DNA of 49,733 nucleotides from Bradyrhizobium tropiciagri (GTDB lineage: Bacteria; Pseudomonadota; Alphaproteobacteria; Rhizobiales; Xanthobacteraceae): positions 1 through 49,733 of the forward strand of contig NZ_JAFCKH010000020.1 in assembly GCF_018130505.1 (NCBI RefSeq). The letters are read 5' to 3'. Each line of letters begins with the position of its first letter. Position 1 is the stretch's first letter. The notes below the pieces were generated by a model. The model was not told the DNA's origin and ran no database searches. It saw only the letters and a program-made list of their open reading frames with translations. This document shows positions 42,301 through 49,733 of this stretch, in pieces. The position numbers were made by a program, and so were the translations under genes.

Positions 42301-42676
42301 TGTTGATATTGCCGGCGATAAGGCTGGCGACTTCGGTGCCGTGATGCTGGGCAGCCGTGTCCGGCATCGCGTCGTCAGCGCCGAGGTCGCGCGGATCATA
42401 ATCGATCGCGGTGTCGTAGCTGCCGACGAGATCGGCATGAAGATAGTTCACGCCCTCGTCGACGATGCTGATGACGATGCCGCTGGCGTCGTTCTGAGCC
42501 CAGGCACCCAAAAAGTTGGCGCCGCCAGCAACGCTGGCGCCGAGATGCCAGAGAAGCGGAGCCGATGCTGTAGCGAGAGCTGTAGAGCTCAAGCTCATCG
42601 ACTGTATTGCCAAGTTTAGCCTGTCGAACTCGGATACATAGCTTGTATCCGGCTCGGAATTACTTCCCGCCGCCAT
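39359..42676 (-). CDS. Subtilisin-like (S8) protease with RTX and FG-GAP-type repeats
   Basis: 1105 residues. The S8 catalytic triad is complete: Asp73 (SIVDEGVNYLHAD), His112 (HHGTEVASLIAG) and Ser291 (FSGTSGAAPLVSSAVALML), with oxyanion Asn170 (VSNNSWAF). Next is a P-domain-like beta region (about 375-510; DLQIDLISPDGTVSELVENL), then RTX nonapeptides (about 575-640; GDDVISGGAGDDILLGGAGN), a cadherin-like stretch (about 690-800), and from about 808 to the end six FG-GAP/VCBS-like units, of which the last five are 50 residues each with GDFDGNGKSDILW, a likely calcium site. There is no signal peptide, so type I secretion is expected. The protein would act outside the cell; targets are unknown. 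It is divergent from the giant beta-helix gene. Confidence 0.9.
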   Translation of the reverse strand: MAAGSNSEPDTSYVSEFDRLNLAIQSMSLSSTALATASAPLLWHLGASVAGGANFLGAWAQNDASGIVISIVDEGVNYLHADLVGSYDTAIDYDPRDLGADDAMPDTAAQHHGTEVASLIAGNINNSLGAVGAAQGATITGSYMRFGVLYDPSELDELIAHQQNYDVSNNSWAFTASFADDFHSSQFASTAAALQADVANGRDGLGTVMVFAAGNGKIQTASGNVGDDANFHNFTNSRFTITVGAHDQNGTPAVFSNPGTTVLLTAPGLGLVVDDGTAPGSTNTAYFSGTSGAAPLVSSAVALMLAANPELGYRDVQEILAISATSRLDGHSAANGFDGFNGGGLMFDRNGGFGMLNASAAVALARNWSYTSTFANEKQLDFSFAPTGDLDPNHSSLSFTLTPADASLAKFSIGYVDIDLAISDIDLKDLQIDLISPDGTVSELVENLTQVGSKTYLSFTFGSVQFMGENPYGTWTLQFSHATPTDTFTIDQADVHVYGDARTADDTYYYTSSYASLALADASRMHAVDTDGGNDTLNFAAGDQAVVLDLSGATASSFQNTAIVLDGDFENVIGTMYNDVLTGSSAANKLVGDFGDDVISGGAGDDILLGGAGNDTLNGGTGSNTIDGGDGVDTAVYADAWSDYDISFDSASGSYRISHHGSSDVDTVTGVELFKFLGSGSQVDVRLSQSELLTGSAPSIASVVASTAQHGIGVAAQSFSPVATITATDPNLVVGDQLTFSLVNADGSPYSGAFSITQTSATTAEIFSSDASATGIVYVSIHDLAGHTVSQQIDLSQPTPAQAADIAGATQHDFNGDGKSDIVLLGDNGTATRWDDGAPAGAQQIASSSVASSGWHLAGTGDFDGNGKSDILWVNDTTGRVSIWDNGDIAGAHLIAPVGTISGGWHFAGTGDFDGNGKSDILWVNDTTGRVSIWDNGNLAAAHLVAPVGAISDGWHFAGTGDFDGNNKSDILWVNDNTGRVSIWSNGEISGAHLTAPVGAISEGWHFAGTGDFDDNGRSDILWVNSNTGRASIWSNGDIAGANLIAPVGTLSGGWHSAGTGDFDGNGRADILWQNSNTGAVSIWDNGSLAHAHIIAASVSGLHIV
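39369..40118 (-). repeat. Five tandem 150-bp units encoding FG-GAP-type repeats
   Basis: The GCCAGCC anchor (codons for GW) recurs at about 39510, 39660, 39810, 39960 and 40110, a period of exactly 150 bp (50 codons). Units differ mainly by point changes; the one nearest the 3' end of the gene (39369-39518) is the most divergent and a sixth, more distant unit lies at about 40119-40255. Confidence 0.85.
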
Positions 42677-43473
42677 CCGCCGTCCCCGTTTTTTTGTTGG
42701 GGCAGATGTACGCGGGGGGCAGTTAATTCAGCCTAATTTGCGTGGTTAAGTAATGCGCACCGTAAAAGGCTGCTGAACGGGGACTTAAAATAATTCCGCA
42801 ATTTGCGATCGATTAAGATTGACGATTACTGCGTCAACTCTCGATCAATTTATGCGATTTCTAGCAAGATACGCTCGTGCGGCAGTCCAGCCTTGGCCAT
42901 CGCACAGAGGCTTCTGTTTAGCCGAGATGAGGGCCGCTTCGGTCAACCATGGTTGCGCTCAACGAGCGAGACATGGGCCGCCCCGGCAGCGATTGGAGAA
43001 GCACTACCATTGTATGGGTGAGCAATCTCAAGTTGTTGTAACCTTAACGGTAGTGTGACGCCGCCGCCGCCTAAGGTCGAACTTGCTCGATTGCAATTTC
43101 CGGTTTAATGGGTTTCGTTAAGTTCGAGTTAATTTGTAACTCTGTGCTTTTTTGAGTGCGCCGATGTTCCGCAAGAGGACCGGCGAACAGGTGTCGTTGT
43201 GGAAGGAGTTTTTCTATGAGCCGTCGGGCGACAATGACGTAATCCCCAACATCTCCGGACGACGGTGCTTCAGCTCTTCGAAGCGCTGATGCTGGCGAGC
43301 AGGGTAGAGCGCGCATCGAAGCGCGCTGCCCGCCGGAGATGGTGGACCAATCGAGCCAGCAGATCTTCACAAGAATCAAACCACGCGGATGAGCCCCCGT
43401 CGGGCCGTCTCGTCCGCGATCGCATTCTTATGCCCGCGTCCGCGAGGCCGAATTTTCATTGAGGAGACGATAG
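42677..43473. other. 797-bp divergent intergenic region
   Basis: It lies between the S8 protease gene (-) and the giant beta-helix gene (+). It is lower in GC than its neighbours and no coding frame looks real. It holds a perfect CtrA-type box (43118-43132) and the GAGGAGA ribosome site just before 43474; promoters for both large genes are expected here. Confidence 0.6.
43118..43132. promoter_or_regulatory. Perfect-consensus CtrA-type box
   Basis: TTAAGTTCGAGTTAA is an exact match to TTAA-N7-TTAA, the CtrA binding consensus of alphaproteobacteria. It lies 342 bp upstream of the giant beta-helix gene and 442 bp upstream of the protease gene. Confidence 0.5.
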
Positions 43474-46400
43474 ATGGCGACCATCACTGTTCACGCAGGC
43501 GGCTCGATCCAGGCGGCAATTGACAGCGCAAACAATGGCGACACGATCTTCATCGAAAACGGCGTCTACAACGAGCAGGTCAGCATCGCGGGCAGGGTTG
43601 GCCTTACGTTGCAGGGCGAGAGCGAGGCTGGCGTCGTCATCACCTCGCCGGCTTCAATCGTGCAGAATGCGGTCGACGCCACCACGGGACGGCTGCAAGA
43701 TGCGCTGATCGCGGTATCGAACTCGAGCAACATCACCATCGAGAACGTCAAGATCGATGGCGCGGACCGCGGCAACACGATCGGCGGCGGCGGTAGCGGC
43801 AACGACTTCGTCGGCATCGCGGTCGCCAACTCAACCGGCCAGATCGACCATGTCGATGTCACCGGCATCCGCGATCCGCTGTCGCCGGATGGTGAGCTCA
43901 GCGGCGTTCAGCACGGCAACGCCATCGTGATCACCAACGCCGTTGGGTCACCGCTCGCCTTTACCGTCAGCAACTCCTCGATCGAGAACTACCAGAAGAC
44001 CGCGATCATCGCCCGCAACACGATCGCCACCCTCACCAACAACGACATCGACGGCGGCGGGCCTCACAACGTCATCGCGCAGAACGGCATTCAGCTTTCC
44101 TCAGGCTCGACCGGCACCGTGACCGGAAACCACATCTCCGGCATCGGCTTCACGCCGGACAGCAACGACGTTGTCGGCGTTCTCGTGTTCGACAGCCACG
44201 GCAGCCTCAATATCTCCGGAAACACCTTCGACGGCACGACCGCCAATGACGTCTTTGCCTATCTGGTGAACACGTCTGGCGCGACCGTGACGGCCAATAC
44301 GATCAATCATACCGAAACCGGCGTCGTCGATTCCGGCACCGTCAACACACCCAACAGCGTCGGCGGCAACACCTTCAGCGACGTCGACACGGCCTATTCG
44401 TTCGATCCGGACCCGACCTCGACCCCTTACAACGTGACCGGTACGGAAGGGAACGACATCCTGCACGGCGGCGCGGGCAACGATCATATCGACGGTCTCG
44501 GCGGTATCGACACCATCGACATGACCGCAGCCGGCGCTGCGGGCTCGATCGTCAACTTGACCTCCGGCCTTGCAGTTTCGACGGCCACGGGAATAGACAC
44601 GCTGGCCAACGTCGAAAACGTGCTGGGCAGCGCGGGCAACGACACCCTGATCGGCGACGCCAACGACAACACTTTCTTTGCCACCGCCGGTACTGACAAC
44701 ATCGACGGCCGCGGCGGCAACGATACCTACGACGCTTCGAGCGCCAGCGCGTCCGTGCTGATCGACCTCGACGGCGGCTACGCGGCGGGCGGTCTCAACG
44801 GCAATCTGACCTCGATCGAGAATGCGATCGGCGGATCCGGCGACGACTTCATCGCCGGTGGTGTCGGCGCGAACATCCTGTCCGGCAACGCCGGCAGCGA
44901 TACGTTCTTCAACCTGCACAACGGCGACGTCGTGCACGGCGGCAGCGGGGTTGATACTGCGGTGTTCACCGCCAATGTCTCGGCCGCGACCTTCGCGACG
45001 GGGGCGAACCACGTCCTCAATGTCACGGTGGGCGGCGAGACCGTCGCGCTCGACAGCGTTGAAAAGCTGCAATTCAACGACCACAATGTCCTGGTCGTCG
45101 GCGCCGGCGGGCAGTATGCGACCATCCAGGCCGCAATCAACGCCTCGCATTCCGGCGACACCATCATCGTCACCGCCGGCGTCTACCAAGAGAACCTCAA
45201 CGTCAACGTCAGTGGCCTGACCATCGAGGCTGCCGGCGCGGTGACCGTTCAGGGAACGCTCAAGACCGACAACGGCATCCCGGACGGAGGACTCAGCGCG
45301 TTCCTCAGCAACAGCAGCCCGACCGTTAACGTGTCCGGAAATGACGGCGTCATCATCTCGGCCGACAACGTCACGCTGAGGGGCATTAACGTCGACGGCT
45401 TCTACCATGCCGTCAAGTTCGGCGATGGCCGTACCACGGCGGGTGCGACCTTCGATGGCGTCACAATCTCGGATTCGGTCTTCGGATACGAAAAGTCGAT
45501 CAGTGCGGGTATCAACGGCCTGAACATCATCGGCGGTTCGATCAGCGGCGGCTACGTCGGCATTGACTTCAATCAGGATGTTGCGAGTGCGCCGAACACC
45601 AATGGGGCCACCGACGTCACGATCGACGGCACCCTGTTCAGCGACCTGAACCGCAAGGGCATCTACGCCGAGACGCTTTCCGACGCCCACATCACCAACA
45701 TCACGATGAGCAACGTTGGTCAGTACGGGTCGGGCCCGTTGGACGGGTCGCTGGGTACCGGCGGCAATGGTATCGATCTCAATCTGAAGAACGGCGTCTA
45801 CAGCGACGTCGAGATCGACCATTTCCACCTCACCAACACCGGCGCATCCGACCAGGCCGATCAGGCAGGCCATCCGGTCGGCGACAAGAACGGTGGTGCG
45901 ATCGTCGTGGAGGCGAGGGACCAGGGCTCCTACGCGTCGACGCCCGGCACCTTCACCGGATCAGTCAACATTCACGACGGCACGATTGACGGTCAGACCT
46001 CGACCGGAATCCAGGCCGGCGAACCCGGCCAGAACAACGCCGGTCCGATGGTCATCGTCAACAACGTGGACATCTCCGGGGCCGAGCAGAATGCCCTCCA
46101 TGGCAGCATTGCCAACGTCACCCAGTCCACGATGACGGTGACGGGAACTGCGGGGGCCGACGACATCGAGACCAGTGTGACCTCCACCGGTGCGATTGAA
46201 TTTCATGGCGGCGCCGGGGCCGATACCTTCGTTGGCCACAACGAGCTCGATACCGCGACCTACGGGGTCGCGCTCACCAGCGCGAACATCACATACAACA
46301 CGGTCAACCATCAGTGGGTCGTCGATGCCGGGGCCGAAGGCGTCGATCATCTCAGCGGTGTCGAGAAGATCACTGACAGTGCCGGCCACACCTTTATCCT

Positions 46401-49400
46401 CGCCGGCAACGGCTACGGCACCATTCAGGCTGCTATCAACGCCGCACATACCGGCGACACCATCCTCGTCGCGGCTGGCGACTACAACGGGAACATCGAC
46501 GTCAATGTCGCCGGCGTCACGATCAAGGCGATGGGCGATGTAACGATCCACGGAACGTTCAAGAGCGACAACGGCATTGCCGATGGCGACGTGGCGTCGT
46601 TCCTCCAGACGGCAGCTGCCTATACCGGCGCGGCAGGATCCGGCGTCACGATTTCCGCCAACAACGTCACTATCGAGGGTCTTCACCTCGATGGCTTCCT
46701 GAATGGCGTCCAGTTCGCCGACAACATGAACGTCTCGGGCGCAACGTTTAACGACGTCGCGATCAGCGATTCCGTGTTCGGCTATTGGAAGGGATCGGCC
46801 GCCGGAGTGAGCGGGCTGACCCTCAACGATGGCGCTATTTCCGATAGCTATATCGGCGTCTATTTCCAGAAGAATACGACTGTCGGACAATCGGCCGTCG
46901 GCAATGCCGACCACGTCGTCATCGATGGGACCTCGTTCACCGACATAACCCAGAAGGGCATCTACGCCGAGACACTCTCCGACGCGCATATCACCAACAT
47001 TGCGATGGACAATGTCGGTCAGTACGGCGGCGGACCGGCTTTCGGTGCGGACGGCAATGCCGGCAACGGCATCAACCTCAATCTCAAGAACGGCTCGTAT
47101 TCCAACATCGAGATCGACCATTTCACGCTGCATGATGTCGGCGCGTCCGATGGTGTGGTTTCCGGTGGACAGGCGAATGGCGGCGCCATCGTCGTGGAAG
47201 CTCGCGACCAGGGATCCTATGCTGGTACGCCGGGCACCTTCAGTGGTGCCGTCAACATCCATGACGGATCGATCACCGGCCACACCTCGACCGGCATCCA
47301 GGCGGGCGAACCGACTCAAACCAATGCCGGTCCGATCGTGACCGTGACCAACGTCACCGTCGACGGCGCATCGCAGAATGCGATCCACGGCGACATCACC
47401 AACGAGACGCAGTCGGTCATGACGCTCAACGGCACCGCTGGTGCCGACGAGGTTGCGTCCAGCGCCAGCTCCACAGGGGCGATCGTGTTCCACGGCGGCG
47501 GCGGCGCGGATACTTTCACCGGCCACGGCGAACTTGATACCGCAACCTACAATGTGACGCTGACCAGCGCTGACATTACTTACGACCAGGACGCTGGCCA
47601 GTGGGTGGTCAACGCCGGCGCTGACGGCGTGGATCGCCTGAGCGGCGTTGAAAAAATCACCGATGGAACCCACACCTTCATCCTCGCCGGTAATGGCTAT
47701 GCCAGCATCCAGGCGGCGGTCGACGCAGCTGGTGATGGCGACACCATCCTGATCGCGGCTGGGACCTGGGCTGGCGATATTTCCGTCAACGACAAGCAGC
47801 TGACGTTCCTCGGCATCAACCATGGGATCGACGGCGCGGGCGACGGTCGTGCAGCGGCGGAGTCGGCCATCTTGGGCAAGGTGCAGGTCTTCGGTGACAA
47901 GAACGTCACGTTTGACGGCATCGAGTTCCTGGCCGATGACAACACCGGAACCACGGGCTCGTCGAGCCCGGCGCTCGGTTTCCATGGCACAGGCGATTAC
48001 CGGGTTACAAACTCGGTGTTCTATAACGAGACCACCGGCGGCGCGACCGACGCGCGTGCAATCAGCCTCGACACCTCGGTGTCGGGAGCGGTGACGATCG
48101 ACCACAATGCGTTCACCGGTGATGCGCACGGCAATTTCGGCGACGCCTCATGGGGACGTGGTATCTGGTCCGACGGCACCAGCTCGCATCTCGATATCAA
48201 CAACAACTCGTTCGAGTACGTTCGTAGCGGCATCAACCTCGACGGCTACAGCGATGCGACCCACAGCGTGACCGACAACGTCTTCGTTTCGGCGGGCACC
48301 GGTATCTCGGTCGGAGCTCCGAACGGAACGACCTTTACCGGCATCCACGACAACGACTTCCAGGCGGTCGGCGACGACTTCAACTTCCAGAACGTGACAA
48401 CGCCAGTCACCATCGACCTCACCGCGAACCCCGAGACGTCCTCGGGTGGCGATGTCGGGCTCGGCGGCGGCGTGCTGCAGATCCTGGGAGGCAAGGCCGA
48501 CGACCACATCACCGGCTCCGCCGGCGCCGACAACATCTTCGGCAACAACGGCAATGACGTCCTCAAGGGGGGCGGCGGAGCAGACCTGATCGTCGGCGGC
48601 GCAGGCACCGATACCGCGGTCTATTCGACCAACATCACGGTCGACAAGCTCACGGCGGTTGCGGACCTTGGTGCGACGTTGGGCAATCAGTCCGGCTGGA
48701 TTGTCAATGCCGGCGCAAACGAAGGCACCGATACCCTCGTGGGGGTCGAGGTCGTCAGCAGCGGGACGGGTCACATCCTGCTGGTCGGCAGCGGCGGCTT
48801 TGCAACCATCCAGGACGCGGTCAACGCAGCTGGTGATGGCGACATCATCCTGATCGCGGCTGGGACCTGGGCCGGCGATGTTTCCGTCAACGACAAGCAG
48901 CTGACGTTCCTCGGCGTCAACCATGGGATCGACGGCGCGGGCGACGGTCGTGGAGCGACGGAGTCGGCCATCTTGGGCAAGGTGCAGGTCTTCGGTGACA
49001 AGAACGTCACGTTTGACGGCATCGAGTTCCTGGCCGATGACAACACCGGAACCACGGGCTCGTCGAGCCCGGCGCTCGGTTTCCATGGCACAGGCGATTA
49101 CCGGGTTACAAACTCGGTGTTCTATAACGAGACCACCGGCGGCGCGACCGACGCGCGTGCAATCAGCCTCGACACCTCGGTGTCGGGAGCGGTGACGATC
49201 GACCACAATGCGTTCACCGGTGATGCGCACGGCAATTTCGGTGACGCCTCATGGGGACGTGGTATCTGGTCCGACGGCACCAGCTCGCATCTCGATATCA
49301 ACAACAACTCGTTCGAGTACGTTCGTAGCGGCATCAACCTCGACAGCTACGACGATGCGTCCCACAGCGTGACCGACAACGTCTTCGTTTCGGCGGGCAC

Positions 49401-49733
49401 CGGTATCTCGGTCGGAGCTCCGAACGGAACGACCTTTACCGGCATCCACGACAACGACTTCCAGGCGGTCGGCGACGACTTCAACTTCCAGAACGTGACA
49501 ACGCCAGTCACCATCGACCTCACCACGAACCCCGAGACGTCCTCGGGTGGCGATGTCGGGCTCGGCGGCGGCGTGCTGCAGATCCTGGGAGGCAAGGCCG
49601 ACGACCACATCACCGGCTCCGCCGGCGCCGACAACATCTTCGGCAACAACGGCAATGACGTCCTCAAGGGCGGCGGCGGAGCAGACCTGATCGTCGGCGG
49701 CGCAGGCACCGATACCGCGGTCTATTCGACCAA
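43474..49733 (+). CDS. Giant beta-helix/RTX-like repeat protein, N-terminal part (3'-truncated)
   Basis: The frame opens at ATG 43474 (GAGGAGA upstream) and has no stop codon up to the window end, at least 2086 codons. Five pectin-lyase-fold (right-handed parallel beta-helix) modules begin with an IQAAI/IQAAV/IQDAV-type motif followed by GDTI and G.Y or GTW: about 43492, 45106, 46411, 47689 and 48787. Between them are glycine/aspartate stretches like RTX repeats (GTEGNDILHGGAGND near 44442; SAGADNIFGNNGNDVLKGGG near 48520). Modules 2 and 3 share one design, with blocks like KGIYAETLSDAHITNI; modules 4 and 5 are near-identical. There is no signal peptide, fitting type I secretion. The layout recalls AlgE epimerases and secreted beta-helix adhesins, but I see no epimerase catalytic motif. 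Probably an extracellular polysaccharide-binding, polysaccharide-modifying or adhesive protein. Confidence 0.88.
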   Translation, partial: MATITVHAGGSIQAAIDSANNGDTIFIENGVYNEQVSIAGRVGLTLQGESEAGVVITSPASIVQNAVDATTGRLQDALIAVSNSSNITIENVKIDGADRGNTIGGGGSGNDFVGIAVANSTGQIDHVDVTGIRDPLSPDGELSGVQHGNAIVITNAVGSPLAFTVSNSSIENYQKTAIIARNTIATLTNNDIDGGGPHNVIAQNGIQLSSGSTGTVTGNHISGIGFTPDSNDVVGVLVFDSHGSLNISGNTFDGTTANDVFAYLVNTSGATVTANTINHTETGVVDSGTVNTPNSVGGNTFSDVDTAYSFDPDPTSTPYNVTGTEGNDILHGGAGNDHIDGLGGIDTIDMTAAGAAGSIVNLTSGLAVSTATGIDTLANVENVLGSAGNDTLIGDANDNTFFATAGTDNIDGRGGNDTYDASSASASVLIDLDGGYAAGGLNGNLTSIENAIGGSGDDFIAGGVGANILSGNAGSDTFFNLHNGDVVHGGSGVDTAVFTANVSAATFATGANHVLNVTVGGETVALDSVEKLQFNDHNVLVVGAGGQYATIQAAINASHSGDTIIVTAGVYQENLNVNVSGLTIEAAGAVTVQGTLKTDNGIPDGGLSAFLSNSSPTVNVSGNDGVIISADNVTLRGINVDGFYHAVKFGDGRTTAGATFDGVTISDSVFGYEKSISAGINGLNIIGGSISGGYVGIDFNQDVASAPNTNGATDVTIDGTLFSDLNRKGIYAETLSDAHITNITMSNVGQYGSGPLDGSLGTGGNGIDLNLKNGVYSDVEIDHFHLTNTGASDQADQAGHPVGDKNGGAIVVEARDQGSYASTPGTFTGSVNIHDGTIDGQTSTGIQAGEPGQNNAGPMVIVNNVDISGAEQNALHGSIANVTQSTMTVTGTAGADDIETSVTSTGAIEFHGGAGADTFVGHNELDTATYGVALTSANITYNTVNHQWVVDAGAEGVDHLSGVEKITDSAGHTFILAGNGYGTIQAAINAAHTGDTILVAAGDYNGNIDVNVAGVTIKAMGDVTIHGTFKSDNGIADGDVASFLQTAAAYTGAAGSGVTISANNVTIEGLHLDGFLNGVQFADNMNVSGATFNDVAISDSVFGYWKGSAAGVSGLTLNDGAISDSYIGVYFQKNTTVGQSAVGNADHVVIDGTSFTDITQKGIYAETLSDAHITNIAMDNVGQYGGGPAFGADGNAGNGINLNLKNGSYSNIEIDHFTLHDVGASDGVVSGGQANGGAIVVEARDQGSYAGTPGTFSGAVNIHDGSITGHTSTGIQAGEPTQTNAGPIVTVTNVTVDGASQNAIHGDITNETQSVMTLNGTAGADEVASSASSTGAIVFHGGGGADTFTGHGELDTATYNVTLTSADITYDQDAGQWVVNAGADGVDRLSGVEKITDGTHTFILAGNGYASIQAAVDAAGDGDTILIAAGTWAGDISVNDKQLTFLGINHGIDGAGDGRAAAESAILGKVQVFGDKNVTFDGIEFLADDNTGTTGSSSPALGFHGTGDYRVTNSVFYNETTGGATDARAISLDTSVSGAVTIDHNAFTGDAHGNFGDASWGRGIWSDGTSSHLDINNNSFEYVRSGINLDGYSDATHSVTDNVFVSAGTGISVGAPNGTTFTGIHDNDFQAVGDDFNFQNVTTPVTIDLTANPETSSGGDVGLGGGVLQILGGKADDHITGSAGADNIFGNNGNDVLKGGGGADLIVGGAGTDTAVYSTNITVDKLTAVADLGATLGNQSGWIVNAGANEGTDTLVGVEVVSSGTGHILLVGSGGFATIQDAVNAAGDGDIILIAAGTWAGDVSVNDKQLTFLGVNHGIDGAGDGRGATESAILGKVQVFGDKNVTFDGIEFLADDNTGTTGSSSPALGFHGTGDYRVTNSVFYNETTGGATDARAISLDTSVSGAVTIDHNAFTGDAHGNFGDASWGRGIWSDGTSSHLDINNNSFEYVRSGINLDSYDDASHSVTDNVFVSAGTGISVGAPNGTTFTGIHDNDFQAVGDDFNFQNVTTPVTIDLTTNPETSSGGDVGLGGGVLQILGGKADDHITGSAGADNIFGNNGNDVLKGGGGADLIVGGAGTDTAVYST
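47725..49733 (+). repeat. Tandem 1101-bp near-identical coding repeat (second copy incomplete)
   Basis: Copy one starts at about 47725 and copy two at about 48826, an offset of 1101 bp (367 codons). Over the 908 bases visible in both I count 13 differences, about 98.6% identity. Most differences cluster in two short stretches (near 48845-48960 and 49345-49365). Frame is preserved. The array may continue past the window. Confidence 0.92.

Noticed and set aside
44101-48129. Long minus-strand open frames (590 and 722 codons) opposite the giant beta-helix gene
   Set aside because: They are antisense shadows of the repeat gene; they repeat with its 1101-bp or module periods and show no independent start, ribosome site or domain.
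43474-49733. Mannuronan C5-epimerase (AlgE-type) identity for the giant beta-helix protein
   Set aside because: The alternating module layout is similar, but I could not find the epimerase catalytic signature in any module seen here.
1-49733. tRNA, rRNA, CRISPR arrays, complete insertion sequences or integrase genes
   Set aside because: Read through both strands and found none that could be supported.

Overview
This looks like chromosomal DNA of a GC-rich alphaproteobacterium, most likely Bradyrhizobium or a close relative. That placement is inferred from base composition, the make-up of the Tad locus, the Lap-type secretion set and a rhizobial-type HNH remnant; no rRNA or marker gene is present. 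The whole window concerns the cell surface: type I secretion of giant proteins, a Tad/Flp pilus, and a set of polytopic GT-C-type membrane proteins.

Region 1 (1-9791) is a Lap-like type I secretion locus. It holds the C-terminal part of a repeat-rich RTX adhesin (+), then on the minus strand a LapG-type periplasmic cysteine protease, an HlyD-family adaptor, a LapB-type ABC exporter with a cysteine-less C39-like domain, and a TolC-like outer-membrane channel. A strong terminator separates the tolC-like gene from the ABC/HlyD pair. Region 2 (10074-16198) has a small exported protein, a NYN-domain protein, a 1005-residue secreted-type protein with three DUF11-like repeats, a small lipoprotein and a stand-alone pilus-assembly N-terminal-domain protein.

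Region 3 (16259-35085) is a Tad pilus locus in two blocks. Block one is flp-flp-cpaA-cpaB-cpaE-cpaF-tadB-tadC-tadE-tadG-tadE (19780-28721), behind a textbook sigma-54 promoter. Block two is cpaC-lipoprotein-tadD (32430-35085). Around and between them lie GT87-type proteins (two intact, one decayed fragment), two larger GT-C-like proteins (17834, 35415), and two copies of a module pairing a small DUF5658-like membrane protein with a GT-C-like protein (30367-31872 and 37022-38799). These may modify the pilus or make a surface glycan; that is inference.

Region 4 (39064-49733) holds an HNH-protein remnant, an 1105-residue subtilisin-like protease with RTX and FG-GAP-type repeats, and divergently the first 2086 codons of a giant protein alternating beta-helix and RTX-like modules. 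The giant gene runs off the window and has no stop codon in it. Its last two modules are tandem 1101-bp copies, about 98.6% identical where both are visible. A perfect CtrA-type box lies upstream of it.

Taken together, one type I exporter, up to four large candidate substrates, a LapG-type release protease and a sigma-54-driven Tad pilus suggest an adhesion and biofilm island. The least explained parts are the GT-C/DUF5658 cluster embedded in the tad locus and the duplicated beta-helix modules.
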